64,000 nt of DNA from Saururus chinensis (lineage: Eukaryota > Streptophyta > Magnoliopsida > Piperales > Saururaceae): the NCBI GenBank assembly GCA_035235625.1, contig CP141147.1, positions 15,427,001-15,491,000 on the forward strand. The letters run 5' to 3'. The stretch's first letter is position 1. Every line of letters starts with the position of its first letter. Positions 35,265-46,700 of this stretch are shown piece by piece. Under the pieces are notes generated by a model. It was given only the letters and a program-made list of their open reading frames with translations, was not told the DNA's origin and searched no databases. A program made the position numbers and the translations under genes.

Positions 35265-38177
35265 GATTTCAATAAATAAAACTATATCAAAACTTCATGT
35301 ACTATGTTAATCTTAAAGTCTAATTAGATTACTGTTGTGGTTGAGTAGAATTTGGGATTGAAGGACTTGAAAAATAGGAGCATATACATTCTAAAGGTTC
35401 AAGACTAAGGACTACATTTAATGTGAGAGATTTAAAGGTATGATACACACTCACATACAAAAATTACTTAGATTTAAGTAGATAATCGTTAGAAGTGATT
35501 TTGGAAGTTTTGAGAAAAAGTGGTAAAAATTTTGAAAATTGTTCATAAGGGATCGATTGCCCTTGAACACATTATTTGCATACATCAATCTTTTGGCAAC
35601 CATTTTTTAGATTTTAGCCCAAAGCAAAAGTTGTTGACCGGCTTTTCAAAAGATCGATTGATTGAGTGTTTCGTTTAATCTAAACTAGTGAACGATTGAT
35701 TGCCTGGTTGAAAAGATCATGTGCTAGCAGTTTTAGTTACCTTGTTTAGTGTTCTACAAAAGAGTCCTTTCCAAGTTAGGTTTTTTTAACCCTGACAATT
35801 TAAGGCTCTATAAAAAGCCTAGACTTGGATGAATTTGAAGGGAGAAAAATCATTACTTGAGAGAAGAAAACGAGAGAGACCTTATCTTAAAATTTCCTTG
35901 ATTTTTTTTAGATTTTAAGAGAAATTCTTAATGGTGAGAGATATTGAAAAGAGTGACACACAACCACTTTTTCACACAAAAGAGCTTGAGGAGGAGGAAG
36001 ACTTTCGTAATAAAGGAGGGTTGGAGAATAGTAAGGGTGAATCAACAATAAAAAATGAGTTTTGATTGAAGAGTTAGAAGAAGACAAAGACAGAACATGA
36101 GGATAAAATCTTCAAGGGTAACTATTGTGTATGCCTACTCAGAGATATCTCTACCTGTCTTTGCACTACTTTCTATTTATAAGACATTCTATGTTTAGGA
36201 CTTTGCTTTACAATACTTTCCTTTTATGTTTTGATAAGATGTAATCAAGGAGGGTAATAGATTTGGATTGTAATAGTTTGGTTGTGGCGTGGGTTATGAG
36301 AGCTCCTTTCGAACTTATAAGTAGGTAACTGATAACTTCTTATTATGGCAGGGTATTCAGAGGGCAATCCAGGAGTATGACATTGCTTGTGACGTATGTT
36401 AGCGTGCCAAGGCTGCGGATACTTCCCCAGCTGGTTTACTTCAACCCCTCCATATTCCTAATAAGATTTGGGAGGATGTGTCTATGGATTTTGTGGAGGC
36501 CTTGCCAGTGGTGCAGGGCAAGTCGGTAATCTTGGTGCTCATTGATTGACTATCCAAGGATGCTCATTTCTGTGCTCTTGGCCTTCCATTCACTGCCAAG
36601 ACAATGGTGGAACTTTATATTCACGAGATAGCCAAGCTGCATGGCATGCCCTGCACCACTGTATCAAACATGGACCAAATTTTACTCTCTTAGTTCTGGC
36701 ATGAGTTCTTCACACTCTAGGCCACTGACCTTCATATGAGCACCACCTATCACCCACAGATAGAGGTGGTCAACCTCTGCTTGGAGAAGTACATACAATG
36801 CTTTGTTGGGGAGCAACCTCGTTGGTGGCTTCAGCTTCTTCATTGGCCGATAGTCATATAACGCAACCTATCATACCATGCCATTACATGCTCCAGAATC
36901 GGGATGAGGTTCTCCAACACCTCAAAAGCAAATTAGCTGCTACTCAGAACTGCATGAAACATGTGTATGACAAGAAGCATTCCGATTAGGAGTTTTAAGT
37001 GGGCAGCCTTGTTTATGTATCAGTTCTTCCTCACTACCAAACCAACTTATTTTAGGCTGAGCATTCTAAGCTAGCTCCAAGCTATCATGGACCCTATCCC
37101 ATTTCCAAGCATATTGGTCTAGTGGCTTACCACCTTGCCTTGCAAGATGGATCCTTGGTCCAACTAGTGTTCCATGTTTCTCGCCTACAACGCTTTATTG
37201 GTGATCCGACCTAGGTGTCCTAGGCACCTTTTCCGCCACTCATGGGCTCCCCTACTCCAAATTCTCCTATGCCTACCTCTATTGTTGATAAAAGGTAGGG
37301 TGCGTTGTTCAGGTTGCATTTTCATGGAGGTACTTGTTGCTTGGCAGGGTTGGCCCTTGAGGATGCGTCATGGGTGCTTGAGGATGAATTTGTGGCTTGC
37401 TTTCCTACTTAGTCGCATTTAGAACGAGGCAAAAGCATAGCGTAATTGAGTGTTGTGTATGCCTACTTAGAGACAACTTTACCTGTCTTTGCACTACTTT
37501 CCATTTATAGGACTTACTATGCTTAGGACTTTGCTTTGTAGTACTTTCCTTTTATGTTTTGATAAGCTCTAATAAAAAAGGGTAATTGATTTGGATTGTA
37601 ATAGTATGGTTGTTGGTCCATCCAGTTGGTTGGTGTCCCACAGCTGGCACATCCCTCCTTGGTAGTCTTGCCCTCCCTTATAGGGGGCCTTCTTCCATCT
37701 TTTTATTTTTATGAAAAGAGAATAGATCTTCTTCTTCTTCCCCTTTGTCATCTTCTCCCTTTTCTCACTATTGAAGCTTGGTACTGCTTGTCTTCAAATC
37801 TTAGACACAACAAAAACTTGAAGGCCAACAACAAAGGAATGAGTTTTGTTTGTGTTGGAGTCTCTAGAGGTTGGTGGTTGTTCTTAGTCTTGTAAGAAGG
37901 TCTTGCTAGTAGTGCATTGATTCCACCTAGAGAAAGGTTACGTCCTTTTTACCCTATTTTGGGTTTTTCGCATTAAAACTCAGCATGCGATTGCGTACAT
38001 GCTTGTGATGATTGATTGATAGATTCATTATACGGTTTGATTAGGATTTCATAATAGTTTTTGCTATAAAATTCCTGCATAGGCCATATCTCTCATTTCT
38101 TACTTGATTGCAAGTACTAGTTATAGGAGCAATGTGGTGATCATATTTTAGGTTTTTTGTTGGATACTAAACACTCA
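35265..38177 (+). mobile_element. Copia LTR split by a chromovirus remnant
   Basis: The outer parts (about 35265-36122 and 37800-38177) are the same LTR family as 3711-4972 and 43948-45240, but in plus orientation: TCTAATTAGATTACTGTTGT at the left; TTTTTACCCTATTTTGGG and the LTR end TTGGATACTAAACACTCA at the right. No primer-binding site follows 38177, so it is probably a solo LTR. The segment 36123 to about 37800 is a later insertion. Confidence 0.75.
36123..37800 (+). mobile_element. Deleted chromovirus (Reina-like): LTR pieces and integrase
   Basis: About 180 bp at 36123-36302 are repeated at 37451-37620 (TGTGTATGCCTACT, CTTTGCACTACTTTCC, TTTTGATAAG), giving a truncated 5' LTR and a 3' LTR. 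Between them, 36340-37440 is a stop-ridden integrase: CDVC of the zinc finger, [15 protein letters not shown] with the first Asp, SNMDQI with the second, an IEVVN segment with the Glu, then GPYPISK and a chromodomain-like WVLEDEFVACFP. Everything from gag to RNase H is missing. Confidence 0.8.
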
Positions 38178-40368
38178 ATGCCTAGTAAGATTGCTCACAC
38201 ACAACTTTACTAATGTTTTGAAAACATACACATAATACCGATGAAATCAACAAAAGTAAACATAAAGCATTACCACCTCAAAATCATGTTAAAATAAACC
38301 ATATACTCAAATTTATAAACATTGGCATTGATCTTCCACTTTACCTAGATACCCTTAACCCAAGGGAAAACATCATGAACTGCCCGTATGCATTTGATAA
38401 AGGTCCTAAAGGCATTATATACTGAGCATCCAAAGGCAGCATGAGCTTGCTTGGACTAGTTGTGTACAATTTCCTTTGTGCAGGACATTGAATTACTTAC
38501 TAATTCACCAACTTGTTACCCAAGCCTATATATTCCCATTCCCACCTCATGGCATAACTACTAGTGAAAAAAATGTTGAAAACATATAAAACAACCATAT
38601 GATACTGCGCAAGTTAGTGACTTGTCTATGCATAAAAGTTCAAAAGCTTGATTTTAATATTGTGACTAATTTTGAATTTTATGAAAAATAGTTAGAGACA
38701 TCCAATACTTATGAAATTTGAAACTTAGAAATTTGGGACAACCACTATCTTCCAAATTAAATTGATAGTCCAATTTGGCACTAAAGATGAATTAATTTAG
38801 ATTCGTAGAAATCACTGCATAGTGTAGGAATCATGCATAGTTGGATCTTAAAGAACAAAATTTGGTGAAGCGGAATCCAATTAAGTTGGGATTTTTATGA
38901 TGGATTGGGAACTCATTAAATTTTTCCCACAAGAAATATGAGAGCAATTTGACCCTTTTTATATGCAAGAAAATCCCAGAAGATAGAAGTACAAAATTGC
39001 TAATTTCGACTCATGTAGATTCCAAAATATAAAACAATTCAAGGTTAATAAAAAAAATCTCCAAAATTAGATTATAAAACTAGATTCATATAATAATCTC
39101 CATTAATTTTTGTATGTCGATTCAATGAAAAAGACCCCAAAGCAAAGTTTTAAATCCAGAGTGAAGCCTACTAATTAAAAGTAGACTCTAGAGAATAGCT
39201 TTTTGAATGGAAAAACTCAAAGAAAAATCATACAAATCTTACCAGAGTGGGAAAATATGTCAGAGAAAATTCAGCCCAAAAGGACTGCCAGAAAACCCCA
39301 AACAAAATTAGCAATTCTAGTTGTGCTAAATAAATCGAGGCAAAGAAGTACAATATGAAACAATCTCTAACAAAGTCCAATGAACTCCATAGTAAATTTA
39401 ACAATGAAATCAGCAACTAAATGACTCCACAACATGAATATAGACTATGATCAGCCACCAAAATCATTCAAAACATGCTTTATAATCAATCCATTGCAAT
39501 ATCTCATAAGAAGATTTGTCAAAAATCATAGTTTGAACATGTAGGTAGAAAACCTAATTCTCATACATGAAAAAGTACACATCAAAATAGTCAAAAGTAT
39601 GTAAATCAGCAAGTGTGAATCACTTACCTCTCAATAGATCCATAAATCTTGATTTGAAAAAGAGAAGAATGAAAAACACTTCCATGATCAAAATTCTAAA
39701 TCAATACAAAACCCCAAGGCATCAAACAAGAAAAATGCACCAACTATTAAGATTATAAAAAAATACAACTCTTCTTACCTTGATTCGAATTAAAATCCAC
39801 AAAAATAATGGCATCCTAGTTGAAGTGAATTCTTCTAAGGTGGTTCTCCAATGATAAGGGATTCAAAGGTCTAGGGTTTCTAATGGCTCTTCAATGATGG
39901 TTCTTCAAAAATATCAAATCAACAATCAAAAAGGGATGGAGAATAATAGGAAGAGAAAGAGAGGCCAAAGGGGAAAAGATAGGGAGATAGGGGAGGCGAG
40001 GGGAGAGAGAAAGAGAGCAAAGGAGAGAGAGGGGGTCAGTGGGAGAGGGGAGTCAGCGGCCAAAAAGAAAGGAAAGAGAGAGGCATGTGGGAGGTGGAGG
40101 CCTTATGGGAAGAGGTCAAGCAACTTCTTGTCTCTCTCTTGAGTCTTTCCAATCTTATCCAATAGAGATCATGTTAGAATCTAATTAAAACAAATAAACT
40201 GTATTTGGGATTATCCTTAACTTGGCGGATGGGCTAGCATGCTTGTCCGACTTGCGGCCTGCCTGGCTCAGATTCACATACCCATTTACTCATTAAACCG
40301 ATTTCATACCAAAATAATTGGAAATTTTCAATTTTTTTTCTTAAAATCACAAAAAAATCAAGGGTGTT
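38178..40368 (-). mobile_element. Minus-strand gypsy LTR (left limit uncertain)
   Basis: On the minus strand 40368 downwards begins TGTAACACCCTTGATTTTTT, the standard start of Tekay/Del LTRs, preceded by a purine-rich CAAATAGAGGAAT tract. The body is AT-rich with a G/A-rich segment at 39945-40095. No gene is recognised. The left end is not fixed; sequence before about 38.5 kb may be different material. Confidence 0.5.
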
Positions 40369-40471
40369 ACAATTCCTCTATTTGCAACAAGGAGAGTGGA
40401 AAATTTTCTTCATACACTACTCATATCAACAACGTTATTTCCTGGCTGCCCCAATTGTTGAACTTTTTATA

Positions 40472-40576
40472 GTCTATCTGTCCCCACATTAATAGCTCCA
40501 TTTATTTTTTCAAAATGAACTAAAATTAGTTCATTTGTAAAAACCAAATAGAGCTATTAATGTGGGACAAAGAGAG
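40472..40576. mobile_element. Stowaway-like MITE (Tc1/mariner)
   Basis: A 105-bp element flanked by TA (40470-40471, 40577-40578). The ends pair: GTCTATCTGTCCCCACATTA on the left with CTCTCTTTGTCCCACATTAA, reverse complement of the right. The centre (AACTAAAATTAGTT) is palindromic. Confidence 0.8.
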
Positions 40577-40578
40577 TA

Positions 40579-41187
40579 TTTGTTTGAACTCATGGTCAAT
40601 ATTTTTCTTTTCAGATGACTTGCATGCAAGCCCTTTGCTCAGCTTATCAGGCCATGTTATTTAGATATAGGATGTTTACCAGTTTTCGAAGCTTGTTATT
40701 AGTTATTAAAAAAAACTAAATGCTACCTTTTTGGTATTATTTTTATTTTTTTTTCCAAAAAGATTTGATTAGAATGTTTCTAAGTACTTGACTGATTGTA
40801 GGACTAGGTACATTAGGTACTACGGTTACATCTATTAATACCACTAGCTGTTTAATCCCACAAAAAAACATGGGAAAAAATTATATTATTAAATATTAAA
40901 AAGAATCAGACTTGAAGTAAGGAAAAATAAAGGATGTACATGTAATGCACTGAATTTAATATTAATAATCAAATGATTACTAAAATGATATTTCATTTTA
41001 TTTATTGGCTTAGGAGAGAGAGAAACCAGGAGCTGTCGATGGTGGGGGAAGACAATTATAATTAGCTCTTTTTAGCAATACTGTAATTGGTAAAACTGGT
41101 ATTTTCTTATTCTTAATGTTTTAGGCAGCTGGAGTGATTTGTAGTGGACATTTTTCTTAAAATTTGTCCTGTTTTTGCTTTCTGCAG
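40579..41187. other. Unassigned; includes the intron-like sequence before the RPS2 fragment
   Basis: No coding exon can be supported. The last part reads like a plant intron with a T-rich end and a CTTTCTGCAG acceptor. Confidence 0.35.
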
Positions 41188-41335
41188 GCAATTTCTGAGT
41201 GTTTCTTGAAAGCCTTAAGCCTATAGTTTCCTCACACCTGACTTCTGGAAGGAAACCAGATTCACAAAGTCACCGTTCCAAGAGTACACCGATATGTTTG
41301 CAAAACCAGCAAAGGCCATTATTTTGGAGGAAATA
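41188..41335 (+). pseudogene. 40S ribosomal protein S2 (uS5) C-terminal exon fragment
   Basis: After a good acceptor (TTTCTGCAG) the frame reads AISECFLKA; a shift then leads to [20 protein letters not shown] and [15 protein letters not shown]. That is the conserved C-terminus of eukaryotic ribosomal protein S2, which sits at the mRNA entry side of the small subunit. The frameshift near 41215, the missing upstream exons and the altered tail show it is not functional. The preserved acceptor argues against a retrocopy; a duplicated gene end fits better. Confidence 0.85.
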
Positions 41336-42320
41336 GAAAAATTAGACACATACACCTTGTTGGTTGAAATGCGGTCTACAACTATTGGTCGGCGGGTGAA
41401 AATTGAGTTTTACATGGGAAACATTTGCACATAGTTTAATTTAGTAATTGGTATTCAGATGTTCAAGCATTTTGTTTCTTTTGTTGTTGTCAGTTTTTGC
41501 CTTGCCAGAATCAGTTGCAGTCTTTGCCTTTGTGTCTCAGATATGTCTTCTTAAGTTTATGGTTCATTAATTGAGAAAGGGAGCGATTTACATAGAGTCC
41601 TACCTGTATTCCAAAAAGAGGATGTCTATCCAAAGTTGCTGCGTTAATGAACTGCAGCTCCTGCGACGGCATGGGAGCTGTAGTTCACTAAAGCTTTAGC
41701 TCTGGCTAGTTTTTTCATTCTAATAATTCATTTTATGAATTCTAATAGCACTTATCTCAATTAAATTACAAGTGTTCTGGTTTGGTTTTTAGCACTAAAA
41801 GAGTAAAAGGCATCCAAGTTCCCACACTACTTGTTTCCAAAGGATGAGTATAGCTCGCCACCCCCTTAACACGATGAGAGGATATCCCAAATACAAATCG
41901 GTGCTTATATGGAAATCTAACCAAGGGATTTGGATTTGGGTCTCAAAACTCAAATCCATTGACCCCAAATCCTGATTCCCAAACGCACCCTTTAGTAAAT
42001 TCATATTAGTACTAACATTGTGAATTTGAGAATCTCAATACCATTTCGTTCCTACTTTCACTGGTTGCATAGGTGCGACAGTAGCCAATCTGAGGATGAA
42101 CGTATGTGAGAAGAAGAAGGCTGAGAAGACAAGTTTCAGCTTCTGGGTGCTGCGCGCGGCTAATAGAGATGAGATTATTGTATATGTGGAGGTGGATTAT
42201 TAAGAATCCAAATCTCTCTTTAACATGATTGGGGTGATAAGAGATATGGATAATGGAGGGGAACAACAATTAAATTTGCAGTTACACAAAAATTAAGTAG
42301 CTATCCTTGACAAATCCAAG
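41336..42320. other. Unassigned; small hairpins and MITE debris
   Basis: A 13-bp hairpin lies at 41649-41686 (GAACTGCAGCTCC with GGGAGCTGTAGTTC). Near 41845-41905 is a partial copy of the 24536-type MITE. At 41930-42000, GGATTTGGATTTGGGTC and GACCCCAAATCC are opposed, followed by GATTCCCAAACGCACCC, which resembles a hAT-type MITE end. Confidence 0.4.
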
Positions 42321-42400
42321 TAATTTCTATTCATGAACAGGATGGCCATAGTACATTACATACAGTCAAATGAACCTCGCCCTTCTAAAGCATGTCCACC

Positions 42401-42718
42401 TCAGTTGCGACAGATCCTTGCTGTCGGCATAGTAACACAAATAGGAGCGTACTTCTTCTTGGCCTCAGGGGTGCCGCGTTTGGGCTCATCGGCGAGGGCA
42501 ACACCACAGGCGGTGGCCGCAGAGCCGATAACCATGGCGGCAGCCGCAAACATTATGTCCCTCCTGTTGTTCTTCATTTCCTTACTTTTCTCCATCTGCT
42601 CCACTCCTTCAACTCCGGTGGCCTTTGCCACCACGGCGAGGCGGCGATTGACGGGCAAGCGGGTCCTGGTGCCAACATTGCTGCCTATGAAAGGGGCAGT
42701 AATGGTGATGGAAGCCAT
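42401..42718 (-). CDS. psbTn: Photosystem II 5 kDa lumen protein (nuclear PsbT), intact
   Basis: An intronless 105-residue frame on the minus strand. Residues 1 to about 47 are a chloroplast transit peptide rich in Ser/Thr/Ala. [19 protein letters not shown] then gives a twin-arginine followed by a hydrophobic stretch, the lumen-targeting signal, with cleavage expected after VALA. The mature peptide of 29 residues begins [20 protein letters not shown] and ends TARICRN, with two cysteines likely paired. This is the nuclear-encoded PsbTn subunit found on the lumenal side of photosystem II. Start ATG at 42718 gives the usual MAS opening. No lesion is visible. The ORF on the opposite strand is a shadow. 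Confidence 0.95.
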   Translation of the reverse strand: MASITITAPFIGSNVGTRTRLPVNRRLAVVAKATGVEGVEQMEKSKEMKNNRRDIMFAAAAMVIGSAATACGVALADEPKRGTPEAKKKYAPICVTMPTARICRN

Positions 42719-43260
42719 TGTTAACCAAAAATGCGTTGAGCAGTAGGACTTAACTTGCAGGCACTGATGTGAGAATTGAGAGGTGAGGGATGAAAGGCAG
42801 ATAGTTGTAATAATATGAATGGAGGTTAGGCTTCTTTCATTGGCTTATTTCTTATCTACAATACTGTCAACTGCCAATGGAAGGTCTACATGTGTCACTT
42901 TATCCATGTAAACCTGGGCTTGTGGGTGGCAGTTCGGGCAATCTGAGAAGTGGAAGTCATGGGTGGTTGGAGTGTATTCTCCTTGGGAGTTGTTTTGAAG
43001 TTTCCAGATTATGTGGTCCTGGATGGCCGTGTACAGTGCTAGAACCCACATGGCGACCTTTTCATTAGTATCACATTGGCTCCACTTTTGATGTGGTGGT
43101 TCTGTTATATCAAAATTTGGGCAGTCCCATGGCTTTACCATACATCTTAAGGTTTATATGGCAGTTCACAACATATGATGCAATTCGGGAGTGCAAATGC
43201 AACTTCTTCAAATTGAAATGCAACATACCCTAGTTCCAAGGGATTTTTGTGCAAAACTTG
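42719..43260. other. Upstream of psbTn; unassigned
   Basis: Should include the psbTn promoter. A 98-codon minus frame at 42845-43141 (MVKPWDCPNFDITEPP..., SDCPNCHPQAQVYMDKVTHV) is open but matches nothing I know; it may be a remnant or chance. Confidence 0.4.
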
Positions 43261-43274
43261 CACCCATGAAGGTA

Positions 43275-43368
43275 TACGGCCCTTTATATATATATATATA
43301 TAGAAAATTTTATATGAGCCCGGGCTCATATAAATAGGACTCATATATCAAGAATTTGAAGAAAATAA

Positions 43369-43408
<40 letters not shown>

Positions 43409-43615
43409 AAAAGTTTATATGAGCTCGGGCTCTATGGGCCGTCGGATTTACATCCGGCGGCCCATAATACTCATGGGCCATGAGTATTACGGGCCGCCGG
43501 ATGTAAATCCGACGGCCCATAGAGCCCGGGCTCACGTAGGCGTTTATGAACCCGGGCTCATATAAACAGGACTCATATATCAAGAATTTGAAGAAAATAA
43601 AAAATCATAAGTTCT
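43275..43615. repeat. Palindromic repeat: 56-bp-arm hairpin flanked by a direct duplication
   Basis: Arms 43421-43476 and 43478-43533 are complementary at 54 of 56 positions around a single G. Both arms hold GGGCCGTCGGATTTACATCC. A block of about 75 bp (GAGCCCGGGCTCATATAAA, then GACTCATATATCAAGAATTT) occurs before and after it (about 43308-43365 and 43548-43605), and TA microsatellites lie at 43281-43300 and 43375-43405. It looks like a MITE and a deleted sister copy. Confidence 0.85.
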
Positions 43616-43947
43616 TTTCTTTATTTTAACACGATTTAGTAATTAACTAATTACTAAAAAAAATTATACGAAAATCACAAGTGTGGCATCATTCCCTATT
43701 AAAAAACGTTTTTCCTTAAATTTTGATCAATTACCAAAACATAGGTGGGGATAGGCCTTTTCGAATTCAATTTCAGCCTCCCAAATCATTTTTTCCAAAT
43801 GTTGGCTTCTCCAAAATAGTTTAACCATGACTATTTTCTTATTTCTTTATTAGTAAGGTTGGGTTGAAGCTCTACACATGTTATATCCATCACATGGGTA
43901 GGCTAAAAAATATACTTCCTTAACATTGATACACGAAAGACATCAAG
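43616..43947. other. Unassigned sequence
   Basis: AT-rich flank between the hairpin repeat and the copia LTR; nothing recognised. Confidence 0.4.
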
Positions 43948-45240
43948 TGTGAGTTTAATATCCGTCTAGAAGAGTATAACGAATAACTAGATTGCCTTTA
44001 GTCCGATTATCTATGCAAATAAAGACTACGAGTTCTAGTCTCTTTGGGTATAATTTTTTATACGTAGTGGAGTCAAGTAAATATTTTTTAAAAACTCACT
44101 TAGAATATATCAATCATTCAAACTATAAGCATTTAATCCACACATGAACACACAACAATTTAAAGTAGAAACCCGAACTCGGGTAAAAAACTACGGCAAT
44201 TCCACACTGGAACCAAATCAATGCATTACTAGCAAGAAAAACAATTTACATTGACGCAAGCAAACCACCAAACTTTGTTTTGACTCTTAACACAAATTCT
44301 TTTTTCTTAGATCTCCACAATTTTTTGTTGTTCTTGGCTTTCAAGCATTCTCCTTCAAGCATTTGAAACTTTTTCTTCCTCTTTACTTTGTCTTATTTTA
44401 GCCTTCAACAAGCTTCTCTTATTATATTGGCTTTCGCCTCCTTAAAAATCTTTAATCTCCCATCAAAGATATACTATAACTTATCTTTGAAATCTTTGTG
44501 TGAAATCTCCTCTTAGTTGTGGAAAAGCTTCATAAATTCACCATTGACCTTCAACTCAAAGCTTCATGTGAATCCTCATTGGAAAACAATATACAAAAGA
44601 TATAAGCCCTTATTATCTAATCTTTTATAGGTTTTTCTCTCTCAAAATTAATAATTTCTTAACCATGATATAGCTATTTACGTCAATTTAGGTCTTTAAC
44701 TTGAATAAAGAATAAAATTAAAATCAAAATGGCTCAATTAGGGTAACTAGTCATTGAAGCGATTGATCGTTCATTGTTTGTTTTTTGCACGACATTTTAA
44801 GCGATTGATCCATTAATGAAGGTGATTGATCAATAACTCTTGGCTTTATTTTATACAGGGAAAAATCAGTTGTTGATCGATTATTCTTCTCTTCATATTG
44901 TGCAACGATCAATCATTCTATCTATATTTTTACTATTTTGCCATTTTTAGCCTAAAATCTCTTGAAACCCCTAAAATCACTTCTAAAACTTCTCTAAGTG
45001 ATTTTGGTATGCGGATGTGATCTAAATAAGCTTAAAAAACCTACAACATTCTTTAGTCTTCTACCTTGATCCATAAGAATATGTTTGCTTCCATTTTTCA
45101 AGTTTTTCAATTCCAAATTTTACTTGACCACAATAACATCTAATTAGATTCTTAGACTCAATAAATGCACTAGGTTTCTAATATCAGTGTGACAATGAAA
45201 TAAACTAATAACCTTGATATATAACTCATATGTTCTTACA
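43948..45240 (-). mobile_element. Copia 3' LTR of copy 2
   Basis: On the minus strand it starts TGTAAGAACATATGAG at 45240, directly after a polypurine tract (AAATGGGGAGAT, 45252-45241), and ends near 43948, 1.29 kb. It contains GATCGATT-like clusters near 44750-44900 and the ACCCGAGTTCGGGTTTC block at 44170-44186, as in the other family members. Confidence 0.85.
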
Positions 45241-45873
45241 ATCTCCCCATTTGGTTGTTTCTTGTCAAAACACTACATATTTAAAAATCAAAATAAAATT
45301 ACAACTCTTAACATTGGGCATTGATTTTTAAATTGTACAAAATAACTTCACACTATAAAAACTTAACATAGACTCATTTAGAATTAATCATGAAAAACAT
45401 TGTATAACCTTGTACTTATCCTGCACACTTAAAATCAAATTGATTTCCACAATACTATTCAATTAAGTAAAGATAAGCACATTGAATTTCATAAATCACT
45501 TCTCCCCCTATTTGACATAAATAGATAAACAGTTAAAGTAATAATTAATAAAAATATTCATTAAAGCGCAATCAAGTTATCAACACCACTAAAGGAAATG
45601 AAAATATTTATAGCAATCAACACATCACATGTCCATGGCATATCCCAACATAAAATCAGTTTCAAGGTACATCTCATAGTCATAATAAAACGTAACTAAT
45701 CTGAAACAAGTTGTAAACAAAGGAATACATGAAAAAGTGATACAAAAATAATATAAAAATCAGTCTACATCATCTTCACTCTACCCCCCCCCCCCCCCCC
45801 CCTCGCTATCTGCATGTGGAAGTGGAGCTCTGGGTAAGCAATCAGTGTTTGTAAGTCTCTGCTTCACAAGATC
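45241..45873 (-). mobile_element. 3' untranslated region of copy 2 with a second purine tract and G19
   Basis: A second polypurine-like tract AAATAGGGGGAGAAG lies at about 45497-45511 (minus). An uninterrupted run of 19 C (19 G on the element's sense strand) occupies 45784-45802. Confidence 0.75.
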
Positions 45874-46700
45874 CTAAAATGCTTTAAAATGAGAAATAGT
45901 AACTGGTCTATCAAGATCATCCAATAGTGTTGGTGCCTTTGCTGCTCTATGTGGCTCATGAACATCACCCTGATGATGAAAAAGCATCCTATGAACCACT
46001 CTACTGTCAATCGGTCCCATGCCGATCATAGTGGGCTCTCCTCTGACATGAACCACTTCGAAAATTTGACACAGGATGTACGGGTAAGGTAACATCTCAT
46101 ATGTATGGCCATGCATTGATTATCATCATCATACCAAAAATAATGGAGGGTAGATCCAACTCTATCTGTGGCTGTGCTAGGAGGTGTATAATCCATCTCA
46201 TCATCCTATCTACTCTTTCCTTCCTAGCACTCCAAATGTCATACTAAGCTATGACATAAAGCAGCCTAAAATCCCATGTCATGGAGTGTGCCAATAATGA
46301 AACCTCTAGCTCTAGATCTCTCAGTAGACCAAGTAAACTACTAATAATCTCACTGTCAGGTGGAAATACATATCCATCAAATTGTGGCTATGTGAGTTGT
46401 AACCTCTCACATCAAATAACACCTACTATAATGTTAGGTGTCACTCTCACCTGAACACCACCTGCTACTCTAACTAGTGCATCATCATCTTCTAAACGGA
46501 GTGATGCATACCACTGTCGAACCAACCTAGGGTAAACACATTGACCCAATGTAGAGATCGTGCTAAAATACTACATCCAATATTGATGAGCCTCAATCCA
46601 TCCTATGTTCTCTAAGGGCACATGTACTAAACTCCGTTCATAGCAAATTAGTCTCAGTATCTGAACCACTGCTAGGGATTCCCTGATCTTGACTCAATGG
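45874..46700 (-). pseudogene. Degenerate 'putative plant transposon protein' ORF inside the copia element
   Basis: Minus strand from about 46540: LVRQWYASLRLEDDDALVRV, then RVTPNIIVGV, PQFDGYVFPPDSE, MTWDFRLLYVIA, RWIIHLLAQPQIELDL and IINAWPY. Internal stops and at least one frame change interrupt it. The pattern resembles the domain of unknown function called putative plant transposon protein (PF20167 type), which is often found in gypsy/copia-associated ORFs. The lower end (45874-46116) continues in another frame. The match is from memory of the family's layout and is moderate. Confidence 0.55.

Noticed and set aside
42333..42746. Plus-strand ORFs of 137 and 110 residues
   Set aside because: Antisense shadows of the intact psbTn gene.
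42845..43141. 98-codon minus ORF upstream of psbTn with a CPNC motif
   Set aside because: No recognisable family, no splice partner and no conserved context; left as unassigned sequence.
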